Positions 1 through 7,190 of a stretch of 64,000 bases of DNA are shown here, piece after piece; position 1 is the stretch's first letter; each line of letters starts with the position of its first letter. A model generated the notes under the pieces. It did no database searches, was not told where the DNA came from, and saw only the letters and a program-made list of their open reading frames with translations. Source of the DNA: Cupriavidus cauae (lineage in GTDB: Bacteria > Pseudomonadota > Gammaproteobacteria > Burkholderiales > Burkholderiaceae); contig NZ_VWRN01000045.1 of the NCBI RefSeq assembly GCF_008632125.1, forward strand, positions 327,116 to 391,115. Reading direction: 5' to 3'. Made by a program: the position numbers and the translations under genes.

Positions 1-645
1 GGTCAGGTTCACCGTCGAATCGCCCTGGTATTGCGGCCTGCCGATGCGCGCCTCGGATGCCCTGACGCCGTAGTAGTAGTCCACGTTGTCCGTGCTGAGC
101 CATTGCGCCGCTACGTGGGGCGTCAGCCGGAAATTGCCGTACTGGAAGCCGCGGCTGACCTGGAGGGTGGCCTTGTTCCCGTCGGCCGATCCGAGCCATT
201 CGGCCGAGACATCGGCAATGGGGTTGTGCCAGATCGCCGCCCCACCGAACCAGAGGCGGGCGTTGCGATCGGCCATGCCTTCGAGCGCGGCGGAGTCGGA
301 GGCCTCATAGCCGTCGCTCAGGCCGTAGCGGGTGCGCAGCCGGAACGAAACCGGGCCGAGCGAAGGCAGCTTCAGGTCCGCGGTCAGGCCGGACACGTGC
401 AGCCAGCGGTTTTCGTACGACAGCACGGGAATCGCCCGGTAATCCGTGCCGACGTCGCGATAGGGCTTGCGGCGGGCAGCCGCGCCGACGCCGAGTCCCC
501 ATTGCGGTTCGGCGGGCTCGAGCGCGGCGTCGCCGCCCTGGGCCCATCCCTGTGGCGTCCACAGGCTGGCCAGCAACGCGATGGCCGCCGCGGCGGCCGG
601 GGTTCGAAAGGAGGCCGCATGGCGACCGGGTCTTGTTGCGTTCAT
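1..645 (-). CDS. MipA/OmpV family outer-membrane protein, 3' part missing
   Basis: The reverse strand reads open from the ATG at 645-643 to the left edge of the window, giving the first 215 residues of a protein whose end lies outside. The N-terminus is a signal peptide (alanine-rich hydrophobic stretch ending near WAQG). The mature part has the alternating hydrophobic/aromatic pattern of an outer-membrane barrel, and the segment with DNVDYYYGV followed by an EARIGRPQY-like stretch is characteristic of the MipA/OmpV family (MltA-interacting scaffold or OmpV-like barrel). A purine-rich GGAG-type site is not obvious before the start. The family is often located beside two-component systems. The family call is confident; the substrate or partner cannot be told. 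Confidence 0.8.
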   Translation of the reverse strand, partial: MNATRPGRHAASFRTPAAAAAIALLASLWTPQGWAQGGDAALEPAEPQWGLGVGAAARRKPYRDVGTDYRAIPVLSYENRWLHVSGLTADLKLPSLGPVSFRLRTRYGLSDGYEASDSAALEGMADRNARLWFGGAAIWHNPIADVSAEWLGSADGNKATLQVSRGFQYGNFRLTPHVAAQWLSTDNVDYYYGVRASEARIGRPQYQGDSTVNLT

Positions 646-1043
646 TCGGGTTTCGTCGGGCAAGAGTCGATCGGAAAGTCAGCAGGGCGGCCGCCGATGG
701 GCGGCGCCTGGTTCCGGCGTGCCGCGGCAAGGGTCCGGCAACGCAGACAAAGGCATCGACCGTCCATGGCGGCCGCAGGGCCGCCATCCGACGTCGCGGG
801 CGCACGCAGGGTAGCGCGCGGAGGGAGCATGGGGATTGGCACGAGGAACCTTGCTGTTTGCTGTGGCGGCCGGCGATGGCCGTCGTCCACGGTTCGAATC
901 GTGCCGAGGTGGGTTTAAGAAGTTATTAGGGCTTGCGGCGACCGATGAGGACCTGCGAGGCCTGCCGCATCCGCGCCCGCTTCATGGCCTGGCGCGGCGG
1001 TCCAGGCGCGCGCGGCGTCAATGCCCCGCGCTGAACGCCTGTC
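646..1043. other. Non-coding stretch, no gene recognised
   Basis: About 400 bases between the start of the MipA/OmpV gene and the end of the small DGA-repeat gene. All open frames here look like chance frames of GC-rich DNA. A 7-bp inverted repeat (GGCACGA at 838-844 with TCGTGCC at 899-905) encloses a TTCGAAT sequence, but it does not fold as a tRNA. The upstream region of the MipA/OmpV gene must lie here, but I see no clear promoter. Confidence 0.5.
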
Positions 1044-1280
1044 TCAGGCGCCGTCGGCATGGACGTCGCGGCCGCCCGTGGCAGCGCCGTCGCTGAACAC
1101 ATCGCGCGTTCCCCCGCGTGCGCCGTCGGTGAAGGGATCGACGTGGCCCTGATGGGCGCCATCCGCGTAGACATTGCGTGCACCGAGACTGCCGGCGTCG
1201 ATGGCACTCGCGCCCGCCAGGGCGGGCAAGGCGGCCAGGGCCAGGGTGGTGGTGAGCAGGGCGTGCTTGAGCAGCTTCAT
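1044..1280 (-). CDS. Small secreted DGA-repeat protein, probably metal-responsive
   Basis: A 78-residue protein. Residues 1-24 form a signal peptide (MKLLKHALL, hydrophobic core, cleavage after ALA). The mature part of about 55 residues is built of four units of 12-13 residues, each carrying an aromatic or His residue and then x-D-G-A (YADGA, FTDGA, FSDGA, HADGA). It has no Cys or Met but many Asp and His. A GGAG site lies about ten bases before the ATG. It is divergent from a CusRS-like two-component pair, and a CusR-type palindrome (1375-1390) lies about 100 bp upstream, so induction by that regulator is likely (inference). Function unknown; a periplasmic metal-related role is only suggested by context. 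Confidence 0.75.
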   Translation of the reverse strand: MKLLKHALLTTTLALAALPALAGASAIDAGSLGARNVYADGAHQGHVDPFTDGARGGTRDVFSDGAATGGRDVHADGA

Positions 1281-1374
1281 CGTCAGTGTTCTCCGAAAGG
1301 GTGGCCGGTAATGATCGGTAGCGACCGGTGAAGGCAGTCTACGAAGACGCCCGCCACAGGAGCATGACGACCCC

Positions 1375-1390
1375 ATGACAATGCTGTCAT
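1375..1390. promoter_or_regulatory. CusR/CopR-type operator, first copy
   Basis: ATGACA-ATGC-TGTCAT, an inverted repeat with 6-bp arms. It matches the known ATGACAAnnTTGTCAT box of the CusR/CopR/IrlR regulators and sits about 100 bp upstream of the small DGA-repeat gene. Confidence 0.65.
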
Positions 1391-1403
1391 TTGGACGAAC
1401 GCC

Positions 1404-1465
1404 GCCATCGCCACGCCACCACCACGCCATCGCCACGCCACCACCACGCCATCGCCACGGCCACC
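1404..1465. repeat. 22-bp tandem repeat, 2.8 copies
   Basis: Units at 1404-1425 and 1426-1447 are identical (GCCATCGCCACGCCACCACC plus AC) and a third partial copy follows. It lies between the two CusR-type palindromes. Confidence 0.9.
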
Positions 1466-1536
1466 CCGCGCCGTCGCGGCGCCAGCGCGACATGCGTCGC
1501 GCGACGTTGCGCCACGCCGCCGCAATCTGACGACGA

Positions 1537-1554
1537 CATGACAAATTTGTCATG
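1537..1554. promoter_or_regulatory. CusR/CopR-type operator, second copy (perfect palindrome)
   Basis: CATGACAAATTTGTCATG is a perfect 18-bp palindrome that contains the TGACAAnnTTGTCA core of CusR-family boxes. It lies 71 bp before the regulator gene, so it fits autoregulation of the regulator-kinase operon and may also serve the divergent small gene. Confidence 0.75.
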
Positions 1555-1625
1555 ATCGGCCGCCGGCGCCGGGATTGCGGTACCGTTACCGTCTTGCCGG
1601 CGGTCCGGCGATTCGTTGAATGTCG

Positions 1626-2300
1626 ATGCGTGTACTGATTGTCGAGGATGAACCCAAGGCCGGTGCCTACCTGCACAAGGGCCTGACCGAATCCGGCTTT
1701 ATCGTGGATCTGGCCCGCGACGGCGTCGATGGCCTGTCGCACGCCCGCGCGCAGCCCTACGACCTGATCGTGCTCGACGTGATGCTGCCCGGCATGGATG
1801 GCTGGCAGATGCTGCGAGAACTGCGGCGCGACCAGGACACGCCGGTGCTGTTCCTGACCGCTCGCGACGATCTGGCCGATCGCCTCAAGGGCCTCGAGCT
1901 CGGGGCCGACGACTACATCATCAAGCCATTCGCCTTTGCCGAGCTGGTCGCGCGGATTCGCACCATCCTGCGCCGCGGACCGGTACGCGAGAACGAGTGG
2001 ATCGAGGTGGCGGACCTGCGCATCGACGCGGTGCGCCGGCGGGTCACGCGTTCGGGACAGAAGATCGAGCTGACGTCCAAGGAGTTTGCGCTGCTGCATC
2101 TGCTGGCGCGCCGGCGCGGCGAGGTGCTGTCGCGCTCGCTGATCGCGTCGCAGGTCTGGGACATGAACTTCGACAGCAACACGAACGTCGTCGACGTATC
2201 GATCCGGCGCCTGCGCGCCAAGGTCGACGACCCGTTCCCGGCCAAGCTGATCCACACGCGCCGCGGCATGGGTTACGTGCTGGACGATATCGCGCGGTAG
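1626..2300 (+). CDS. Heavy-metal response regulator, CusR/CzcR/IrlR type
   Basis: OmpR-class response regulator of 224 residues: receiver domain (about 1-115) with acidic pocket EDE and phospho-acceptor Asp51 in [14 protein letters not shown], the conserved Thr (FLTARDD) and Lys (IIKPF), then a winged-helix DNA-binding domain (about 125-222). An in-frame ATG two codons upstream (1620) is possible, but MRVLIVEDE is the family's usual beginning; neither start has a clear ribosome site. The sensor kinase gene follows after 5 bp. The paired CusR-type palindromes upstream and the close match to the metal-type subgroup point to copper, silver, cobalt-zinc-cadmium or similar as the signal, but the ion cannot be read from sequence. 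Confidence 0.9.
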   Translation: MRVLIVEDEPKAGAYLHKGLTESGFIVDLARDGVDGLSHARAQPYDLIVLDVMLPGMDGWQMLRELRRDQDTPVLFLTARDDLADRLKGLELGADDYIIKPFAFAELVARIRTILRRGPVRENEWIEVADLRIDAVRRRVTRSGQKIELTSKEFALLHLLARRRGEVLSRSLIASQVWDMNFDSNTNVVDVSIRRLRAKVDDPFPAKLIHTRRGMGYVLDDIAR

Positions 2301-2305
2301 CGGCC

Positions 2306-3736
2306 ATGCTCGCCATCTCGAAGGCGCTGGCCGCGCGCCTGCTTCCTCAATCGCTGACGGCCCGCATGGCGCTGGCCTTCGGCGCGGTGGCAGCGGCCAT
2401 CATGGCCGCGATGGGTACCTATCTCGCGTGCGCGCTGTCGACCCAGCTGCAGGAGCGCGACGAGGCCGAGCTGGTCGGCGAGGTGGTCCTGGTCCGGCAT
2501 CTGTTGTCCGAGGTGGATTCGGAAACCGCCGTGCGCGAGGGCATGCACCGGTTTGCCGATATCGCGCTCGGTCACGAAGGGCTGATCCTGCTGGTGCGCA
2601 GCCGGCACGGCGAGCCGCTGGTGACACTGAATCCGCGCCACGAGGCGGTGCCGCCGCTGAAAGCGCTGCCGGCCGACGTGCATCCCGAACCGTCGATGCT
2701 GCAGACCTGGTATCCGCGCAATGGCGTGCCCTCGCGCGCGATCGCCGCGCTGGGCCGGCTCGGCGACACCGACGAGGCCGTGGAGATCGTCGTGCTGCGC
2801 GACGCCGGTTACCGCGCGGTGCTGATGCGCGATTACCAGTTCCATGTCTTCTGGGCGACGCTGTGCGCGACCGTCGCCGCCGCGGCGCTCGGTTATCTGC
2901 TGGCGCGCCGTGGGCTGCGCGGCCTGCGCAGGATGGCGGAGGAGGCGTCGGCCGTCACGACCAGCCGTCTGGCGACCAGGCTCGATGCCGGCACCGCGCC
3001 CAGCGAATTGCGGGAGCTGGCCGACGCCTTCAACGGCATGCTGGCGCGCCTGCAGGACAGCTTCTCGCGGCTGTCGGAGTTCTCCGCCGACCTGGCGCAC
3101 GACTTCCGCACGCCCCTTAGCAATCTGATCGGACAGACCGAGGTCACGCTGGCCCAGGCGCGCAATGTCGCGGAATACGAGGCCCTGCTGGAATCGAACC
3201 TGGAAGAATACGACCGCCTCTCCCGCATGATCGAGAACATGCTGTTTCTCGCCCGCGCCGACCACGCGCAGGTCGCGCTGGCGCCGCGCACGCTGGACGC
3301 GCGCGCCGAGGTGGAAGCCGTGGCGGAGTACTTCGAGGCGGTGGCGGCGGAGCGCGCGATCTCGCTGTCGCTGCAGGGACATGCGCCGGTGCGCGCGGAC
3401 CAGACCCTGCTGCGCCGCGCGCTGACCAATCTGCTCGACAACGCGCTGCGCCATGCGCCGCAGGGCAGCCGGGTCTCGGTGATCGTCAGCGCCGAGCGCG
3501 AAGCGACCCGTATTCGCGTCGCCAATGGCGGCGCCGGCATCCCGCCCGAGCGGCTGGCGCATATCTTCGGACGCTTCTACCGCGGCGATCCCGCGCGCAG
3601 CAATTCGGCGCACTCGACGGGCCTGGGCCTGGCCATCGTCGATTCCATCATGCGGCTGCACGACGGCCGCGCGACCGTGTCGAGCCGGCAGGGGCTGACG
3701 GTGCTGGAGCTGGTGTTTCCGCTGCCGACGCCGTGA
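2306..3736 (+). CDS. Heavy-metal sensor histidine kinase, CusS-like
   Basis: A 476-residue membrane kinase. Transmembrane helix 1 is near residues 20-42, a periplasmic sensor domain follows (about 45-178), and helix 2 is near 180-200 and leads into HAMP. The dimerisation box is DLAHDFRTPLSNL with phosphorylated His265; most relatives have Glu rather than Asp after the His. The catalytic domain has the N box (NLLDNALRHAP), the G1-like box (GAGIPPERLAHIFGRFYR) and the G2 box (STGLGLAIV). It starts 5 bp after the regulator stop codon, so the two are one operon. It probably senses a periplasmic metal ion and phosphorylates the upstream regulator. The length is normal for the CusS/CopS group. Confidence 0.9.
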   Translation: MLAISKALAARLLPQSLTARMALAFGAVAAAIMAAMGTYLACALSTQLQERDEAELVGEVVLVRHLLSEVDSETAVREGMHRFADIALGHEGLILLVRSRHGEPLVTLNPRHEAVPPLKALPADVHPEPSMLQTWYPRNGVPSRAIAALGRLGDTDEAVEIVVLRDAGYRAVLMRDYQFHVFWATLCATVAAAALGYLLARRGLRGLRRMAEEASAVTTSRLATRLDAGTAPSELRELADAFNGMLARLQDSFSRLSEFSADLAHDFRTPLSNLIGQTEVTLAQARNVAEYEALLESNLEEYDRLSRMIENMLFLARADHAQVALAPRTLDARAEVEAVAEYFEAVAAERAISLSLQGHAPVRADQTLLRRALTNLLDNALRHAPQGSRVSVIVSAEREATRIRVANGGAGIPPERLAHIFGRFYRGDPARSNSAHSTGLGLAIVDSIMRLHDGRATVSSRQGLTVLELVFPLPTP

Positions 3737-3760
3737 AGGAGAGGGCAGCGGGGTGACGGC

Positions 3761-3851
3761 GCGCCATCAGGCCCCGCCATGAGGCCGCGTCATTGGGCTG
3801 CGCCATCAGGCCGCGTCATTGGCCTGCGCCATGAGCCCGCGGTATGAGAGA
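3761..3851. repeat. 13-bp tandem repeat, seven imperfect copies
   Basis: Units of GCGCCATCAGGCC or GCGTCATTGGGCT type run back to back at 3761, 3774, 3787, 3800, 3813, 3826 and 3839. They fill nearly the whole gap between two convergent genes. No transcription terminator is otherwise visible here. Confidence 0.9.
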
Positions 3852-3868
3852 CCGCGGTGCGACCGCGA

Positions 3869-4867
3869 TTACGTCGCGCTGATGCCCTTCGCCTTGACGA
3901 TGGCGCTCCAGCGGTCGTAGTCCTTGTTCAGGCGCGCCTGCATCTGCTTGCCGTCCTGGAACGAGGCGATCGCGCCGGCCGTCACCAGCTTCTGCTGCAG
4001 TTCCTTGTCGTTGGACAGGATGTCGCGCGTTTCGCTGGCGATGCGGTCGACGATCGGCTGCGGGGTATTGAGCGGCGCGATCAGGCCGCCCCACGAATCG
4101 AAGTCGAAGCCGCGGAAGCCCTGCTCCGACACGGTCTTGACGCCCGGCAACAGCACCTTGGCATTGGGCGAGCTCAGCGCGATCGCCTTGAGCTTGCCGG
4201 CGCGGATATGCGGCAATGCCGCCACCACATCGGCGAACATGGTGCCGACCTGGCCGCCGAGCAGATCGGCGACCGCGGGCGCGCTGCCGCGGTAGGGCAC
4301 GTGCATCATGTCGAAGCCGCCCAGGTCCTTGAGCTGCTCCATCGCCAGATGGCCGAAGCTGCCGGTGCCCGAGCTGGTGTAGTTCAGCGGCGTCTTGCTG
4401 GCCTTGGCGAAGCGGATCAGGTCCGCCAGCGTTTCCACGCCCGGCACCACGTTCGGGTTGATGACGATGGCCATCGGCAGCACGTAGACGGTGGCGACGG
4501 ACTGGAAGTCCTTCTTCACGTCATACGCGCTGTTGTTGTACATCAGCGGGGCCAGCAGCGCCGGCATGCCGAACATCGACAGGTTGTAGCCGTCGGGCGC
4601 GCTCTTGATGAAGCTGGCGGTGCCGATCGAGCCCGACGCGCCGGGCTTGTTCTCGATGATGACCTGCTGCCCCAGGCGTTCGGAGAGCTTCTGCGCGACG
4701 ATGCGCGCGGCGGTGTCCGTCGGGCCGCCGGCGGGGAAGGCCACCACCATCTTGATGATCTTGTCGGGCCAGCCGCTGCGTGCGAACGCGGCGGGCATCA
4801 TCGCGGCCATCGATGCGGCGGCACCGGCCTTCAGTATCTGGCGGCGGCTGAGGATCAGCTTGGTCAT
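3869..4867 (-). CDS. Bug/TctC-family periplasmic solute receptor with Tat-like signal
   Basis: A 332-residue solute-binding protein of the Bug family (tripartite tricarboxylate transporter receptors), which usually bind carboxylates or small polar acids. The start MTKL is chosen over the ATG 18 bp upstream because GGAG lies about ten bases before it. The signal peptide begins SRRQILKAG, a good twin-arginine motif, so export may use the Tat route. Mature motifs typical of the family are KMVVAFPAGGPTD, VIENKPGASG, and later LNYTSSGTGS and HVPYRGSAPA. It lies downstream of a CaiB/BaiF CoA-transferase in the same direction, so the bound ligand is probably the acid that the transferase activates (inference). 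Confidence 0.9.
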   Translation of the reverse strand: MTKLILSRRQILKAGAAASMAAMMPAAFARSGWPDKIIKMVVAFPAGGPTDTAARIVAQKLSERLGQQVIIENKPGASGSIGTASFIKSAPDGYNLSMFGMPALLAPLMYNNSAYDVKKDFQSVATVYVLPMAIVINPNVVPGVETLADLIRFAKASKTPLNYTSSGTGSFGHLAMEQLKDLGGFDMMHVPYRGSAPAVADLLGGQVGTMFADVVAALPHIRAGKLKAIALSSPNAKVLLPGVKTVSEQGFRGFDFDSWGGLIAPLNTPQPIVDRIASETRDILSNDKELQQKLVTAGAIASFQDGKQMQARLNKDYDRWSAIVKAKGISAT

Positions 4868-4899
4868 CGTCTTGTCTCCGTCCATTGAGAGCGTCTATT

Positions 4900-4938
4900 G
4901 GGAACTGGGAACTGGGAACTGGGAACTGGGAACTGGGA
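4900..4938. repeat. 7-bp tandem repeat GGGAACT, 5.6 copies
   Basis: Five perfect GGGAACT units followed by GGGA, located between the CoA-transferase stop and the Bug receptor start. It is outside any reading frame, so it would act, if at all, on transcript or promoter spacing. Confidence 0.95.
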
Positions 4939-4955
4939 AAGGCGAAATTCGATGC

Positions 4956-6170
4956 TCAGATGACGCCGCGGGACCGCAGATCCGCGATCTCGTTGTCTTC
5001 GAGCTGCAGCAGTTCCTTGAACACCTGCTGCGTGTGCTCGCCCATATGCGGCGGCGGCATGCGCACCGGCATCCGCTGGCCGTCGATGGCGTACGGCGGC
5101 GCCAGCACCGACTGCGCGCCCGCCTCGCTGTCCTCGTAGCGATGCAGCAGGCCGGCCTGCGCGGTGCGCTCGGACTGCAGCGCCTCGAACATGCCGAGCA
5201 CCTCGCCGCAGGGAATCTGCGCGGCGGTCAGGCGCTGCAGCAGCTCGGCGCGCGTGAATCGGCGCAGGGCCTCGCGCAGCTGCGGCAGCAGCGTGTCGCG
5301 ATGCTGCGAGCGCGCGGTGTTGGTGGCGAAGCGCGCATCCTCGGCCCACTCTGGCCGATCGATCACGTCGCGACAGAATCGCTGGAATTGCCCGTTGTTC
5401 CCGACGGTGATCACCAGCGGGCCATCGGCGGCCTCGAACACGCCGTAGGGCACGATGGACGGATGCGCATTGCCGAACTTGGCCGGGTCGCCGCCCTGCA
5501 GCAGCGCTTCCATGCCGTAGTACGAGGTAATCATCAGGCCGCAGTCGTACAGGGCCATCTGCACGTGGCGCCCGCGGCCGCTCGATTGGCGCGCGTACAG
5601 CGCGGCGAGGATCGCCTGCGCCGAATACATGCCGGTAAACATGTCGACCGCCGCCACGCCGAATTTAAGCGGGCCCTGGCCTGCCTCGCCATTGGTGGCC
5701 ATCACGCCGGCCTCGCCCTGCACGACGAGGTCGTAACCGGGCCGCTCGGCCTCGGGCGTGAAGCGCGCATAGCCGGATATCGAGCAGTACACCAGGCCGG
5801 GATTGAGCTCGGACAGCTGCTCGTAGCCCAGGCCGAGCTTTTCCGCGCCGCCGACCTTGAAGTTCTGGATCACCACGTCGCTGCGCGCTGCGAGTTCGCG
5901 CGCCAACTTCAAACCCGCCTCGCTTTGCAGGTCCAGCGTGATCGAGCGCTTGTTGCGGTTGGCGCTGTTGAAGTACGAGGTGTTGCGCGTGCCGATCCGC
6001 AGACCCCAGTCGCGGGTGTCGTCGCCGCGGGCCGGGTGTTCCACCTTGATGACGTCCGCGCCGAGGTCGGCCAGTGCCATCGCGCACATCGGCCCGGCCA
6101 GCACGCGCGACAGGTCCAGTACCCGCACGCCGGCCAGCGGCAGCGATGCGCCTTTGTTTTCCTGATGCAT
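4956..6170 (-). CDS. CaiB/BaiF family CoA-transferase
   Basis: A 404-residue family III CoA-transferase. It moves CoA between carboxylic acids, for example in carnitine, oxalate or aromatic acid metabolism. The N-terminus LAGVRVLDLSRVLAGPMCAMALADLGADVIKVEHP is the family hallmark, followed by RDWGL, FNSANRNKRSITLDL and the DVVIQNFKVG segment. The C-terminal part has IPCGEVLG and the PYAIDGQRM-type segment. Length is normal. It is the first gene of a unit with the downstream Bug receptor and is divergent from a LysR regulator across a 120-bp gap that contains a long inverted repeat. The acid substrate is not determined by the sequence. Confidence 0.92.
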   Translation of the reverse strand: MHQENKGASLPLAGVRVLDLSRVLAGPMCAMALADLGADVIKVEHPARGDDTRDWGLRIGTRNTSYFNSANRNKRSITLDLQSEAGLKLARELAARSDVVIQNFKVGGAEKLGLGYEQLSELNPGLVYCSISGYARFTPEAERPGYDLVVQGEAGVMATNGEAGQGPLKFGVAAVDMFTGMYSAQAILAALYARQSSGRGRHVQMALYDCGLMITSYYGMEALLQGGDPAKFGNAHPSIVPYGVFEAADGPLVITVGNNGQFQRFCRDVIDRPEWAEDARFATNTARSQHRDTLLPQLREALRRFTRAELLQRLTAAQIPCGEVLGMFEALQSERTAQAGLLHRYEDSEAGAQSVLAPPYAIDGQRMPVRMPPPHMGEHTQQVFKELLQLEDNEIADLRSRGVI

Positions 6171-6220
6171 TGAGCAACGTCCCCTGCCGGGAACGGTCCG
6201 GTTATTTTGGTCAGCGCAGA

Positions 6221-6277
6221 TTGTCTATATGTTGATAAAGTTTGACAATTGCAACCGGGAATCAACATAGATGACAA
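6221..6277. promoter_or_regulatory. Divergent LysR-type control region with long inverted repeat
   Basis: TTGTCTATATGTTGAT (6221-6236) and ATCAACATAGATGACAA (6261-6277) form an imperfect inverted repeat with one inserted base, centred in the gap between the CoA-transferase (minus) and the LysR gene (plus). The region is AT-rich compared with its surroundings. It is the natural site for LysR autoregulation and activation of the divergent gene. Confidence 0.6.
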
Positions 6278-6290
6278 CTCGGAGTTGACA

Positions 6291-7190
6291 ATGGATTTGA
6301 GCGCGCTGTCGTTGCTGGTGGACATCATCGACGCCGGCAACCTGAGCCGGGCGGCCCGGCAGCTGGGCATGAGCCGCGCCAACGTCAGCAAGCGCCTGAA
6401 CCATTTCGAGCGGCAATTGGGCGCGGAACTGCTCCGGCGCAGCACCCGCCAGCTCGAGCCGACCGAACTGGGCCGGCAACTCTACGAACACGGCCGCGCC
6501 ATCCGGCAGGAACTGATGGCGGCGCGCGAGTCCGTGCAGAACCTGGGCAAGCGGCTGAGCGGCACGGTGCGCCTGAGCGTGCCGAGCGGCTTCGGCCAGC
6601 ACACGATGTCGGCCTGGTTCATCGAGTTCATGCGGATGTATCCGGCCATCACGCTCAACGTGATCTTCGACAACGACATCGAGGACCTGATCAAGGGCGC
6701 GGTGGACTTTTCCATCCGCGTGATGGGCGAGACGCCGACCAATGCCGTGGCGCGCAGCCTCGGGGACATCGAATACGTTGCCTGCGCCACGCCGGAACTG
6801 GCCCGCGAGGTCGGCATGCCGAGTTCGCTGGAGCAGTTCCGCGACCTGCCGCTGATCACTTCGGAGCTGACCGGCGAGCGGCTGCAGCTGGCCGGGCTGG
6901 CGGGAACGGCCGCCGGCCGGGCGCAGATCCGCCCGCGGCTGATGTCGGCCAACTTCTTCTTCCTGCGCGACGCCATCCTTCAAGGCATCGGCGTGGGCCT
7001 GGTGCCGCAGTACATGGTGGCGTCCGATCTGGCGGCCGGGACCCTGGTTCGCCTGCCGCTGCCGCCGCATGACCTGGCCTTCCTGCGCACCACGATGTAT
7101 CTGCTGTATATGCCGGCGCGCTACCAGACGCGCGCCGTGACGACGCTCATTGCCTTTCTGCAGCAGAAGGCGGCGGCGATGGCGGGGTAG
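6291..7190 (+). CDS. LysR-family transcriptional regulator
   Basis: A 299-residue LysR regulator. The start MDLSALSLL is preceded by GGAG with six bases between; an upstream in-frame ATG at 6249 has no ribosome site. The winged helix-turn-helix covers about residues 1-60 (AGNLSRAARQLGMSRANVSKRLNHFERQLG), and the effector domain of type 2 periplasmic-binding fold follows (VRLSVPSGFG onwards). It belongs to the subgroup that resembles AaeR/DmlR-like regulators. Divergent orientation to the CaiB/BaiF-Bug unit suggests it controls that unit in response to the transported acid. Its 3' end overlaps the last codons of the UdgX gene on the other strand by 44 bp. Confidence 0.9.
   Translation: MDLSALSLLVDIIDAGNLSRAARQLGMSRANVSKRLNHFERQLGAELLRRSTRQLEPTELGRQLYEHGRAIRQELMAARESVQNLGKRLSGTVRLSVPSGFGQHTMSAWFIEFMRMYPAITLNVIFDNDIEDLIKGAVDFSIRVMGETPTNAVARSLGDIEYVACATPELAREVGMPSSLEQFRDLPLITSELTGERLQLAGLAGTAAGRAQIRPRLMSANFFFLRDAILQGIGVGLVPQYMVASDLAAGTLVRLPLPPHDLAFLRTTMYLLYMPARYQTRAVTTLIAFLQQKAAAMAG

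Noticed and set aside
838..905. A tRNA-like element: 7-bp arms GGCACGA/TCGTGCC enclosing TTCGAAT
   Set aside because: The T-stem would need five pairs on each side of TTCGAAT and there are mismatches; no D or anticodon arm of normal length could be drawn.
4900..4938. Phase-variable reading frame by GGGAACT repeats
   Set aside because: The repeat is not within or at the start of a reading frame of either neighbouring gene, so it cannot switch a frame; only a spacing effect would be possible.
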